A stretch of DNA of 64,000 nucleotides from Anniella stebbinsi. Lineage: Eukaryota > Chordata > Lepidosauria > Squamata > Anniellidae. The position numbers were made by a program, and so were the translations under genes. The notes beneath the pieces were generated by a model that was not told the DNA's origin, ran no database searches, and was given only the letters and a program-made list of their open reading frames with translations. The DNA lies in NCBI GenBank assembly GCA_029215795.1, contig JARDYH010000005.1, positions 17,144,001-17,208,000 on the forward strand, read 5' to 3'. Positions 34,030 through 45,244 of the stretch are shown piece by piece (position 1 is the stretch's first letter; each line of letters opens with the position of its first letter).

Positions 34030-34335
34030 CCCAGTTGCCTGATTATGCGCATATACGGATAAGCGCATTTACTTCTAATACCTATTCACGAGAGGCGGTG
34101 AAGCGCATTACGGGATGTATGAAATGCTTTTTAAAGTTGTTGACATGCGGAGAATCACAGTTTACACGGCCATAAGGCACATTAACTCCCGCGGTAAATT
34201 AAAATGTGCTATTTAACGCGCATGCAAAGATGCAAATAATCGGAGGTAAAAAGCGTCTCAACCCCCGATTTGCGTTCTGCTCTTGTAGAGGTAACTTTGG
34301 TAATGCGCCTTGAAAGAGCTTTAAATCGCTCTTGT
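34030..34335. other. unclassified CpG-rich segment
   Basis: GCGCATATACGGATAAGCGC, GGTGAAGCGCATTACGGG and similar strings retain many CpGs in an AT-rich setting. CGCTCTTGTAGAGGCAC near 34327 partly repeats TGCTCTTGTAGAGGTAA near 34278. It does not match the other repeats here. Confidence 0.4.
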
Positions 34336-34574
34336 AGAGGCACCCCCAGCTGCTCTTCTCCCATTCTGTCTATCCCCTTTCTTACCTTCCAGTCTTTACT
34401 CCTTCTTTTCAGCCACTCTTCCTGGGCTCCATAATTTCTCCTCCCTGATCTTCTAGCCTTCAGGCTTTTATCCTGTGCTTCTGTCCCACCTCCTCCTTCT
34501 CTTCCCTCAGAATCCAGGTTCCATTTAAAGAGCTCCTGTTCTGATTCCCTTTCCTTCTGTTGAACCAGTCCCAC

Positions 34575-34949
34575 CTATGGCTGGCTAGTGCTACTGCTGC
34601 TAGCCAAAGAGGAATACCAAGGGGATTGTACAGTGACCCTTGATGCCTCCACACAGATGATTAGAAACGTAACAGAAAAAGAGCCTAGCATATTTCTTAG
34701 TAAAATTAAAGTTCTATTCCTCTCAACAAACAAAGCCAGCATCATTAAGATCTTATAGTTGCCTATCTGGCTGGCATGGTCTGCAGAGAACTTACGTAAT
34801 TGTTTGGTAGGCTTCTCATTCTCCCAGGATCTATCTCCCAAATAGATCAAGCCCTTGCTTTTTATAACTTCATCTGAAATTTTGGACTTAGTCTTACTCT
34901 TGTATCTAGTTTTGGCTCTAGTTCTTTTATCGTAATCACATCTATACAC
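34575..34949 (-). other. 124-codon ORF, possible retroelement remnant
   Basis: A basic N-terminal half (Lys/Arg/Thr-rich) is followed by a hydrophobic stretch resembling a signal or membrane segment. It is an open frame in otherwise repeat-free AT-rich DNA. I do not recognise the family. On the minus strand AATAAAG at about 33189-33195 could be a polyadenylation signal downstream. An LTR-retroelement remnant is one possibility; chance is another. Confidence 0.25.
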
Positions 34950-34999
34950 CTTTTTTTAATTTAGTTCTGTACCCAGGATGGCCTCTCTTTAATGCAGCC

Positions 35000-35888
35000 A
35001 AGTTCACTGGTGATTTTAGAAACACCTTTGGAAATGTTTATCTTTCCATGAGGTAATGAGCTTTGTATTTTTAAGAATTAACCAACCCACTTGTGGCAAT
35101 TCTCATTGTCCCACTTCCAAGAACACGTTTTTGTAGTCACAGCTAGTTATAGCATACATAGCATATTACTAATCACTTACAGTTAGCATACACAGATTAT
35201 TATGAATAGCACTTCTATGAAATACAATTACTTCGTATCAACAATACACGTTATATTCGTACTTTGTGACACACACACTCTGAGTAGTTCTTTCTTTTAA
35301 TCTGGGTTGGCAAATAAGTTTTTCTCCTTATGTTCTACATATCAAGAAAGAAGAAGAAGAAGCTGTAAAGCATGGAATGGCAACGGAGGGTTGGGGGGGA
35401 AAGGAATTTTAAAAGAAAACAAAAAAGAAATGTTAATTGTGTGCTTCACAACTAAAGTAATACTCATGTCCGCCTAAAGGGGTGCCCCATACATCCATTA
35501 CATCAGAGTATAAAATTACCTAGCTTCACTAATGGCGAGAGCAACAGTATTTCCTGCCTTGATTTCTAGGGTTGGAATTGAGCTAGTGCAAAAAAAATAT
35601 TAGTAGTAATAGTAGTAGTATTTTCTAGGGCTATCCCCTCTGGAGAAAACCTGGGCCTCAAGGAATCCAAGGACAGCAGTATACAAGTGCTGCCACTTTT
35701 ACGATCAGCTCCATGTTTCCTTGGTGTAACATCTAATCCTGCCTCTTGCTGCCTCCTCAAAGGCCTTTCCCTGCCCTCCAAGTGTTTTTTGAAAATGAAT
35801 GCAGGGCTGGTGTTAGGAGGGGGACACACCATTTGGCCATCATAACTTTAATTCCATAAATTGTATGTGTGTGTGTGTGTATGCAAAT
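35000..35888. other. no recognised feature left of the AGFG1 retrocopy
   Basis: AT-rich flank with GAAGAAGAAG at 35349 and a short (GT)n at 35867-35880 immediately before the duplication. An in-frame ATG at 35861 makes an artificial N-terminal extension onto the pseudogene frame. Confidence 0.5.
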
Positions 35889-35904
35889 ATACTACTGTTG
35901 GGAG
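35889..35904. repeat. target-site duplication, left copy (AGFG1 retrocopy)
   Basis: The 16-bp ATACTACTGTTGGGAG is repeated exactly at 37919-37934. The two copies bracket the AGFG1-derived cDNA, as expected for LINE-mediated integration. Confidence 0.88.
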
Positions 35905-37918
35905 CGGGCCCAGGCCTTGTCTTCTCCCTCCCCTTTTCCCATGCCGAGCCTCAAGCAGGACAGTCCCAGTTTCCTTCGCTTTGCCATCTTCTTCCTCTGC
36001 CTCATCCTCCCTGGGTTGGCGTGAGCAGGCCGGGAGCCGGTTTCCCCCCGCCACATCCCACCTACCAGCGCTGAGCACCAAGCGGAAGCAGGAGGAGAAA
36101 CACCTGAAGCTGCTGAGGGAGATGAGCAGCCTCCCACCCAACCGCAAGTGCTTCGACTGCAACCAGCGCGGCCCCACCTACTCCGACATGACGGTGGGCA
36201 GCTTCGTGTGTACCTCCTGCTCTGGCATCCTGCAAGGTTTAAATCCACCTCATAGAGTGAAGTCCATTTCCATGACCACATTCACACAGCAAGGAATAGA
36301 ATTCCTCCAGAAACCTGGGAATGAAGTATGTAAGCAGATTTGGCTAGGATTATTTGATGACAGATCATCAGCAATTCCAGACTTCAGGGACCCTCGAAAA
36401 GTCAAGGAATTTCTACAAGAAAAATATGAAAAGAAAAGATGGTACGTCCCACCGGAACAAGCAAAAGTTGTGGCATCTGTCCACGCATCTATATCTGGGT
36501 CCTCAGCTAGTAGTACAAGCAGTTCACCGGAAGTCAAGCCACTTCAATCTCTCCTGGGAGAATCTGCACCAGTATTGCACTTAAACAAGGGCACACCTAC
36601 CCAATCTCTCACTGGAATTCGGTCTCAAGGACAGTCACAAGAAAAGAAACAGTTTGATCTTCTCAGTGACCTTGGTTCGGACCTATTTGCTGCTCCTACT
36701 CCTCAGTCTACAGCTACAGCAAATGTTGCTAATTTTGCACATTTCAACAGTCATACAGGTGGTAGTGATCAAGGAAGTGGCTTTGCTGCCAGTACAGCAC
36801 CAGTAGGTCCTGCTGTATCAGCCCCAAGTCAGCCAAGTGCATCTTCAGACAAGAATGCAGCTCTAGCAGAATTAGACAGTGGCTGAATTCGGACAACACA
36901 ATAGTCAACTGGGGTGGGGAAAACAATCGTCAGTTCTATTGACTGTCATGTCGTCCGAATGCTGCCATAGTCAACTCAGTGCTGATCCTAATCCACACCA
37001 CAGTTGATTATTTATTACCATGTTGTGTGGGGAGTACCCCCTAGATGAACAACTGTAAAGTTGATTATTACCCCACCATTGACTATCGTGTTGTCCGAAT
37101 TCAGCCAGTGTGTTCAGCTCCACAGCAACCTCTAGTAATGCATATACTTCCACCAGTAATGTTAGCAGTAATGCTTTTGGAAGAGTACCAGTGTGTGCTA
37201 ATACACAGACATATCAAGGATACCTGTTCAATTTGGAGCAACACCATCCACAAATCCATTTGTGGCTGCCTCCATAGCTGCTGCAGCACCTTCAAATGAA
37301 CCCATTCCAAACCAATAACAGAGGAGCACCAGCAACATTTGGCACATCATCCATGAACATCCCTGCAGGATTTGGAACAACAGCCTCATACAGTCTTCCT
37401 ACTAGCTTTAGTGGTAACTTCTAACAGCCTGCATTCCCAGGCCAGGCAGCCTGTCCTCAAGTTGCTTTTACCCAGCAACCTAATGGTGCAGGCTTTGCTG
37501 CATTTGGGCAGGCAAAACCAGTAGTAACCCCATTTGGCCAAGTTACAGCTGTCGGAGTATCTAGTAATCCTTTAATGGCCAGTGCACCAGCCGGGCAATT
37601 TCCATCAGGAAGTTCATCATCCTATCCTTTCTTATAGCCTTATAGACACTTTACCTAAAAGAACTCCTATGTGATCATATAACATCTCTGTGCCTCGTGC
37701 ACTGTTGTCTTGTTTCACTGACCTTAGCTTTAAACATACGAGAAGTCTTTTTTTTAAAAAGCCTGCATTGTGTATTAAAACCAAGGAACACCAGGTAATG
37801 TGCAAAACAGGGATAACATCTTTTCATTTGTGCATTGGCAGGAGAATGTTAACGGTATCATGTATATTAAAATTGGCTAATATTAAGTTATTGCACATAT
37901 CACATTCATTATGCTGCA
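35905..37918 (+). pseudogene. AGFG1: processed retrocopy of AGFG1, disrupted
   Basis: The sequence is continuous where the parent gene is multi-exonic. From about 36068 the frame gives TKRKQEEKHLKLLREM, then the ArfGAP zinc finger CFDC-16 residues-CTSC (36149-36220), GLNPPHRVKSISMTTFTQQ and QIWLGLFDDRSSAIPDF, then the Ser/Gly/FG-repeat tail. AGFG1 is an ArfGAP-domain clathrin-adaptor partner. The copy is dead: the initiator Met is absent (ACCAGCGCTG where an ATG is expected), a MITE inserted at 36881 stops the frame at 36886, frameshifts lie near 37170-37223 and 37285-37296, and TAA at 37422-37424 replaces a Gln codon. The ancestral stop is TAG at 37635-37637, followed by 3' UTR-like sequence. 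A central segment is missing: FNSH joins directly to a GGSDQGSG segment. The direct repeat ATACTACTGTTGGGAG lies immediately outside both ends. There is no poly(A) tail. Confidence 0.9.
36881..37106 (-). mobile_element. Harbinger-like MITE inside the AGFG1 retrocopy
   Basis: The 226-bp element has termini GGCTGAATTCGGACAACAC and its reverse complement. It splits a Ser codon of the retrocopy and duplicates AGT (36878-36880, 37107-37109). Removing the element plus one AGT restores continuous homology to AGFG1. It is in reverse orientation to the copies at 14609 and 38219. The 3-bp duplication and GG...CC ends suggest PIF/Harbinger. Confidence 0.85.
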
Positions 37919-37934
37919 ATACTACTGTTGGGAG
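37919..37934. repeat. target-site duplication, right copy (AGFG1 retrocopy)
   Basis: Perfect match to 35889-35904. It marks the 3' boundary of the retrocopy, whose last bases are CATTCATTATGCTGCA rather than an A-run. Confidence 0.88.
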
Positions 37935-38218
37935 ATGGTTTGACAAACTTGTTCTGGATGGGTTCCCCCTAAAGGATTACTTGCATAGTTGTGGGGGGGG
38001 GGGTTGTTCTTAAAGCAAGGATGTTGACCCTCAGGCCCACGGGCAAAATCTGGCCCACTTGGAAGTTTCAATCCAGCCCTCCATGGTTCTCTGGATAGCC
38101 ACGCCCCCTTTCACAGGCCACACCCCTTTCTCTGACTGCCATTCATTTATTGGGCTTGTAGGTTTTCCCCCCACCTGAATGGTTAAAATGCCCTTCCTAA
38201 GGCTTAGTTACCGACAGT

Positions 38219-38448
38219 GGCTGAATTTGGACAACATGATAGTCAATGGTGGGGTAATAACCAACTTTACAGTTGTTCATCTAGGGGGTGCTCCCCACAC
38301 GACGTGGTAATAAATAATCAACTGTTATGTGGATTAGGATCAGTGCTGAGTTGACTATGGCAGCATTCGGACAACATGATAGTCAATACAACTGACGATT
38401 GTTTCCCCCACCCTCCCCAGTTGCTTATTGTGTCGTCCGAATTCAGCC
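38219..38448 (+). mobile_element. Harbinger-like MITE (GGCTGAATTC family)
   Basis: A 230-bp copy in the same orientation as 14609 and closely similar along its whole length. The flanks read AGT and ACT. It lies only 1.1 kb from the copy inside the AGFG1 retrocopy. Confidence 0.8.
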
Positions 38449-39627
38449 ACTGACAGTATAAGTTTTAAGTTAAAAATGCTGATATTTTTTGGCATTTTGG
38501 GCCACTCCCTTTTGGCTTTCAGCCCCACCCATCATTGGAATGTGAAGCCCGAGAGCTTCTCCAAAATTGAATTCGAATCTTGGGCTGAGAGAGATTCAAC
38601 ACCGCTGTCCTGACTGCAGCCATCTTTGTCACTGGCTACAAGGCATCATAATAGGAAAAAATGTTTCCTACCCTCCTCCGCCCTTCCAAAGATCTCTAGC
38701 CCAGGGTTGCAACCATCAGTGTGTGGAACTGAGAGTGTACAGGGTGATCCCCCATGTTTTTGGGGGTCTAAGGTTCTTGTAAAGCACAGGGCTGAGAAGA
38801 GCTTTCTTCCGAGGGGAACCTGTCGGAGAAAAGGTTGGGTTTCTTTGAAATCCCACCCCCACAATTCTCTCTTTGATTTTCAGCATGGTAAGAGAGATCG
38901 CAGCCTCACAGTCAGATGATTTCCCTCTTTGTTCCCACTGTTAGCTTAGCATTTCTTTCTGCCTCAGGAGGTTGCTGTATCTCTCCTCCTCCTCCTCCCA
39001 CATTTTATCTCAAATAGTCTCTTTCCGTGACACACAATCACATTAACTGTGCCAAATTGGGTTGCATGAAAGTCAAACGCGTTTATCATTGGACATTCTT
39101 GAACAGAGACACAGCAAGCCTTACCGAGGGCAGTGCCCCTAACCCAGAACGCCCTCTCAGATCAATGGCTGACAAAGTCAGGGAGATTTGACTGGCAAAG
39201 CCAGGGCTCCTGAAGCAAGCCAAAGCCTCTAAGGTCATATTATCTAAGTCTAGGGGCTGCCTAGACCTTTGCTTAAGGTTGCCACCACCTTAAGCAAAAC
39301 CCACACTTTCTCTGCAGCAGGGTGGCGGCAGCTAATCCCGATGCAGAGGAAGGGCATGGGATTTCCAGAGGCCTTGTGGCTCACTGGCCTGCCCTCTGCC
39401 TGGGCTTCCAGCAACCAATAAGGGATTTCCTCACACCCAGGAATGTCTCTGCATTGACACTGGAGCAAGGTCAGACGGCAAAAGAGCCATGTTTGCCTCA
39501 CTCCAGCCTAAAAAGTCATGGTAAGTCCCCAACATTTTAAATACAGAGCTTCGCAGGAAAGCTCCACCGTGACTGAGGTGGCTGCTGTGTCGTAAAACTG
39601 ATGCAGAAGCACTGCACACCCACTGTG

Positions 39628-39947
39628 TAGGCTGACCATTTGGAAAGGAGGACAGGGCTCATATAACTTTAACAGTTGTAGAGAAAAGGGAATTTCAGCC
39701 AGTGTCATTTGTATGCAATTAGTTCCTGGTGAAATTCTGTCTTCATCACAACAGTTAAAGTTGCAGGAGCCCTGCCTTCTTTTGTATATGGTCACCCTAG
39801 TATAGTGCCTGCAACTTTAACTGTTGTGATGAAGAGGGAATTTCACCAGGAACTAATTGTATACAAATGACACTGGCTGAAATTCCCTTTTCTCTACAAC
39901 TGTTAAAGTTACATGAGCCCTGTCCTCCTTTTCATATGGTCAGCCTA
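39628..39947. mobile_element. hAT-like foldback MITE
   Basis: 320 bp with exact 8-bp duplications CCACTGTG (39620-39627, 39948-39955) and TAGGCTGACC ends. Confidence 0.88.
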
Positions 39948-40107
39948 CCACTGTGGGGCTTTTGGAATGTATAGAAAGCCCCTAGGTCTATCCTCCTTGA
40001 CTTTACAATATGCATGTGTGGGCACCCAAACAAAAGTCACATGTCTAGCTCCTTCCCCTCTGTAACCCCACATAGAACTTACTCATGCTCTAACTTCACA
40101 ACACTGT

Positions 40108-40602
40108 GGCCTGATTCGGATGACACAATAATCAACAGAGGGGAGAAAAGGCAACCATCAGTTATGTTGCTTATTGTGTCGTGTGGAGGGCAACACACAG
40201 TGCACACACAACTGACAGCATGCTATTTGGGGCAATTAAACAACGGAGAAAAACAATGGGCTGCTCAGTTGTTTATCCCAAAATCCATTGCTTAAAGTAT
40301 CGTGTGTCGGGAACCCCCCTCTCTCCATATATTATTCCACTCGGTCATAGAGTTCACCGGCCAGAGCAGCCGGAAAAAAAACCCGGCTGCTCCTATACAG
40401 CCGGCAGAACTTGCAGTGCATCATGGGATACGGCCAGAGGACTGAGGGGGGGAGGAGACGCAGCTGCCCAGAAGAACGGCGGGACTTTCAGCCATGCGAC
40501 GGGGGGAGGGGCAACATGTCATGTGGGGAGCACCGGCAACATAATGCACGGTGAGTGCGTTATTAACTCCTTCGTTGCCTAAAGTGTCGTCTGAACTCAG
40601 CC
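40108..40602. mobile_element. Harbinger-like element, longer variant (495 bp)
   Basis: The ends are GGCCTGATTCGGATGACAC and the reverse complement of GGCTGAGTTCAGACGACAC. Exact TGT duplications lie at 40105-40107 and 40603-40605. The interior is GC-rich and partly palindromic, and is longer than in the other copies, so it may be closer to an ancestral form. No transposase is visible. Confidence 0.75.
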
Positions 40603-40749
40603 TGTATGTTTCTCCACCCGTGGTCCACATCGTTGGCTGGGTTCAAGCTTGCGAACGGGGCAAGTTCAGATGTCTTGCCAACCAGAATGAAATTCTCGTA
40701 TATCTCTATGCTGCTCCATACATCATGAGAAATAAGTATGTATCATATT

Positions 40750-40885
40750 GATGAGGAAGAGGAAGAGGAGGAGGAAAAGCAGCTGGTGATAATGGTGGTG
40801 AGAAAGTAGACTCATTGAAGGAGGGGGGCATTGAAGGTGTCTTGCCCTAAGGTCCTCAAGCACCTGGAGCTGGGACTGGATGGCT
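40750..40885 (+). repeat. dispersed repeat 'A', partial
   Basis: GGTGATAATGGTGGTGAGAAAG, GTGTCTTGCCCTAAGGTCC. Confidence 0.55.
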
Positions 40886-40889
40886 TGAG

Positions 40890-42590
40890 CATGTGCTCAG
40901 TTTGCAATTCAACCTTCATTTGAGTATTTTCATTGCCAAGCTGCTGATAACAACAGGAATATTGGTGGGATAAGCATTGTCTACGTTTTGAGCGGGTATA
41001 GATTTAAGCGGCTACATGACGCAAATGCCAGATGGATTCACCAGTTTTTTGTAAATAATTTGACAGGTTCTCAAATAACTCTCAGCTGAATGTAGTAACC
41101 ATCCCCATTAGGGGAAAATAACCTGTGTTTGAGTTAGCATCAGCTGATGTAGAAGCTTTATCTGGAATGAATGATCGTGGTGGCTTATTCAATTAATGCA
41201 AATAGTCTTTTGATGCTACAGTCAGTGAGCAATAAAAGAATATGTGTTAACTGGCTCCAAGTGTCATCACTTGTAATGAAGTAAAAAATAATGCCCTGTT
41301 CTCATGGCCCATTTCCCCCACTAGATGGCCTTCTGGTCCCATCTAATTCTTTGAATTAAAATTATCACCAACCTATCCCAAGATGCTGAGCCAGAAACAG
41401 ACTTTCCTACATTAAACGTTTAGAGGCACAACAAAGATTTTTCTGAGTAGACACCCAGGGTGGTATCTAATGTTAGCTTCATTTAAGTCCCATTCATTTC
41501 AACAGGTCTACTCTAAGTAGGACTAACATTGGAAACAACCCGTAAAATGTAACATATAAATTTATATCTCATTCACAGGCCCGGAAACACATATATATTA
41601 CAGACTAGCAGTGGGAGCAGCTCCTAAGGTATACTTAGGCCTAAACTACACTTGCCATTTATCCTGGGGTGGTTACGAAGTCATCCCTGTGTGTCCAAAC
41701 GATGCACTGCTGATACCAGGGTGAACCAGGGATGAGCACTCAGTTCTCCCAGGATAGCTGGGACTGCTTTTTTCCTGTTTTTTTCCACCATCTTGGAACC
41801 ATCCCAAGCTCCGCGGGCAGTGTGGCTCTCCCTCCCGGGTCCTCCCTCTTCCACATGAGTAGTGGGGCTCAGGAAATGGGCACAGAGCTGTGCAGGGGGA
41901 ATCCGTGGGCATCAGAGGTGAGGTGGAGAGCATTTTCACCATCTTTGGGATGGTGCTCGGCTGTGGGGGGTTTTTTTAAAAAAATTGTTCCTTAGCACAG
42001 GATTGTGCGCAAATGTCTCCTCTTTTTTTAAAAAAAAATGTGCCCCAGAACATCCCTCTTTACTTCTGGGACAACTCTGTGGCGTGTGGCCCCTGAGGGA
42101 CGATCCTGGAAGTGTAAATCTCTGTGATTGTCCCTCCCCACTCCCCAAAGGGCTGTAGCTGTAGATGAGTCCTTCGTGTCAAACCCTGGTTTGCTACGAC
42201 ATAATGTCTGGAATGGCCCATAGCTTAAAAGGGGTCACCATCCTTTTTGGATTAGTGGGCACTTTTGGAATTTTGAGAGCATTTTGTGGGCATAGCCACA
42301 AAATGGGTACTGTGGCTAGGGGCTTGCCCGGTAGGCATAGCTGATCACAAAGCAGAAACAAAAAGCCTACTCATTTCCAAGGAGGCTATCTGGAGAGTGT
42401 AAAAGAAAAGTAACTTGCCCAAAAACATAAGTACAAGGCAGAGGTAAGGAATGAGCTCCAAAAATATTCTTTTGAACCCCAACTAAGATGGTGCTAGAGG
42501 CCAGCCCTTTGATTTGCAGCATGCAAGCTTCCCAATTGTTGTAGTTTTATTTTTATTTTATTTTTAAACTTAAATAAAATAAAAACATCA
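40890..42590. other. no recognised gene; possible old DNA element
   Basis: 41640-42220 holds CpG-containing sequence (GGTGGTTACGAAGTCATCC, TGCTACGACATAATGTCTGG) suggestive of a transposon. I could not define its ends. Confidence 0.35.
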
Positions 42591-42597
42591 GGAGGGT

Positions 42598-42890
42598 CGG
42601 GTGAAGGGCTCTAGCTCAACGACCAGAAGAGCAGAAGAAGAGCCATGTTGACCAAGGGTCCGTCTAATCCAGCACCCTGTTCACACAGTGGGCAACCGGG
42701 TGTTGACCAGGAACCCACAAGCAGGTCAAGCACAGACTTTGCATGCAGAAGGTCTTCAGTTCACCTCCAGGTATGGCAGGCGCAACTCCTGCTTGAAGCC
42801 ATCACTGCCAGTCAGTGTTGACAACACTGGGATAGAGGGATCCATTGTCTGGCTCAGAAAGAGGCAGCTTCCTGTTCCTATGATCCTGGA
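42598..42890 (+). mobile_element. tRNA-Ala SINE with a retroposon insert
   Basis: 5' part GGGCTCTAGCTCA and 3' part ACTTTGCATGCAGAAGG...GGCAGCTTCCTGTTCC. The stretch at about 42628-42726 (AAGAGCCATGTTGACC to CCACAAGCAGG) belongs to the AAGAACATAAGA retroposon and splits the tRNA-like head. Confidence 0.75.
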
Positions 42891-43361
42891 GGTGCCAAAG
42901 GACGTGCCCATGAGCACATGGCTCCCCACAGGCGCTACACTGGAGAGCCCAGGCTTAAGAGGAGGCAGGGCATTTTGTCATCTGTTTTTTATGGTGCTGG
43001 CTTGGATGGTTATGTTGTTTATTTCTATCATCACCTGCCTTTACCTTTTGTACCTCCAAACTTGTTATCCATCCTGACCTTTTCCACAGAATTGTGTGCT
43101 GTTATTTGAGCCACACCAGGATCCATTTACTGAAGGCAGCATGCGACTGAACACAGAGCGGCCCGCTGATGCTGCCAAAAGGCAGAACCAACCTTTAAAG
43201 ATTGATCTCGCCTATGACTCAGAGGCAAGGGGGCTGAAAGCCAGAACCCCATTGCAGTTAGGTTATGAAAGGTTTCGTACAGTGGTCCTTTCCTGCAGCT
43301 AAAGTCACAGTAAGGAAAGAAAGAAGAAGGAGTGTATGAAGTGATCCTTACTAGCCATGAT

Positions 43362-43803
43362 TAGGGATGTCCATCGCCAGGAAATCCAGCCCTTTTGGGG
43401 CTCCCCGGATTTCCATGACTCCCCCACTTGGCTTGCATTTGCGAGCCAAGCTGTTTTTCCCCCCCGAAATCTGGGAAGTTTTTCAGGTTTTCTTTTGTTG
43501 TTGTTTTTTACAAAATACACACATTTTGGCAGCAATTTGCACAAATTGTGTAAGTTACAGCCAAAATGTACACAAATTATGGCCGAAACTTGAGTGATTT
43601 CTGCAAATTGCAGCCACAAATTGTGTTAAATTGTTTGTTATACAAATCAAACAAAAGCTGGACATCTTTGAGCTGGCCCGTCTCAATGCAGCTCGAGTCA
43701 GGCCAGCTCATGGGAAAGCAAGCCAAAGTCTGGGGGATCAAGGTGACTAAACCTCGATGAGCCTCCCCACTCCTCCCCTGGAGAAATTCCTCCAACATCC
43801 CTA
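43362..43803. mobile_element. hAT-like element (TAGGGATGTCCATCGCC end)
   Basis: 442 bp with near-exact 8-bp duplications GCCATGAT / GCCATAAT. The ends are TAGGGATGTC and CAACATCCCTA. The interior has repeated ACACAAATT/AATTTGTG motifs. The left end matches 19173 onward. Confidence 0.75.
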
Positions 43804-44434
43804 GCCATAATACATCATGACCTGGCCCAATCCATTTATCTATTTCATTTCTATCCTGGCTTTCTGCCCAAAAATGGCACTCGAGATGGATTACAATAAA
43901 AAACAGATTAAAACCAAAATCTGAATGAAGACATAACATTAAAAGTGATCAACTAAAAGTACAATTAAAAACCAACAATCAAAAGAAATATACAGCACCC
44001 AACCAATTCAAATCCCCTTCAAATAACAACAGGCCAGTTTATATGCCAAAGGATAAATTTTTGTTTGCCTATCAGCAGGAGGGAGCCAACATAGCTTTGC
44101 TCAGCAGGAGGTTCCAGAGCCTAGCAGTGGCCACCAAGAAGCCCGTCTCTCACACCCCAACAAACATGCCTCTGTTTGCAGTGAGACCAAGAGAAGGGGC
44201 TCCCCTGAAGATAATAAAACCTCGGGGGGTTCATATGGAAGAATATGATCTTTCAGTAACTATGACCCTACCCCCTACACCAGTGCAGGGCCAGAGTAGG
44301 GCCTGCATCTGAGGGCCTGCATGCACATTTAGCTGAGGTTTGACCTGGAAGTGGGGAATGGCCCAAGGGCTGGAGGACTTGATGTTGGTCTTGGACCTCG
44401 AAGCCAACAATTCAGAACACCTGGGAGAGGGGCA

Positions 44435-44862
44435 GCCTTCCCCAAGCTGGTTCCCTCCAGGTGTTGTTGCCTAGAGCTCCCATCATTTCCAGCCAGCATT
44501 GCTAATGGTTAGGGATGATGAGAGTTGTAGGCAACATCTAGTAGGACCCAATAAGCCAGAGCACTCACTGCCCAAGGCCCCTTGCTCAAAGTATTAGTAG
44601 AGTATCACCAGACATTGATGTTTGTTAATCAGCAGGATAGAAGTGTAGGGGTCCGAGCCAAATCACATCACCTTTAAGTGCTTGTCAACTCTCTATTGAG
44701 GTTTCAGGACATGTTCAATATATGGCAGCCTTCCCCAAATTGGGTCATCCAAGTGTTGTTGCCTAGAGCATCCATCATCCCCAGCCAGCATGACTAATGG
44801 TTAGTAACGATGAAAGTTGGAGGCAACAAAATCTGGTAGGACACAGGCTGGGAAAGGCAGAT
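44435..44862. mobile_element. two palindromic MITE copies, same subfamily
   Basis: Copies at 44435-44548 and 44735-44862. Both carry the TTGTTGCCTAGAGC variant in place of TTTTGGACTACAAC, so they may derive from a local duplication or one subfamily. Confidence 0.65.
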
Positions 44863-45035
44863 GGAGCAACTTGGCTCCTGTCAAGGAGCTGTCCCTGGTC
44901 CTGAAAGGAAAAGCAGTCCATTAAAAAAAGAAATCACTTTTCTCAAAGGTCAAACAGAATTCTTGTTGTGTGTATATGAGGTTCTTGATTCAGCTTCCAG
45001 TCAAGCTCTGGAAGACAGGTAGGGACATCTTTAGG

Positions 45036-45240
45036 GAAGAGGGGGCATAGCTGAAGCCCTTGTTTTGCATGCAAAAGGTCCCAGATTTAATCCCTAGCAT
45101 TTCCAGTTACAAGGATCTCAGGCACCAGCACTAGGAAGGATATCTGCCTGAGAACTGAAGCAGACTTCCAGTTGAAGTAGGCAGTATAGGGCTAGGTGCA
45201 TCCATAGTCTGACTCATATAGCACAACTTCATATGCTTAT
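45036..45240 (+). mobile_element. tRNA-Ala-derived SINE
   Basis: GGGGCATAGCTGAAGC, TTTGCATGCAAAAGGTCCC, a degenerate B box GATTTAATCCC, then the conserved body. Diverged. Confidence 0.75.
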
Positions 45241-45244
45241 ACTG

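Noticed and set aside
35861..36886. 341-codon ORF as an intact protein-coding gene
   Set aside because: The first about 70 codons are upstream sequence and (GT)n microsatellite, the AGFG1 start codon is missing, and the stop lies in an inserted MITE. It is a fragment of a processed pseudogene.
42012..42148. Possible exon within the 41.6-42.2 kb ORFs
   Set aside because: Frames are short, no paired splice sites are evident, and the surrounding CpG-containing sequence looks like an old transposon.
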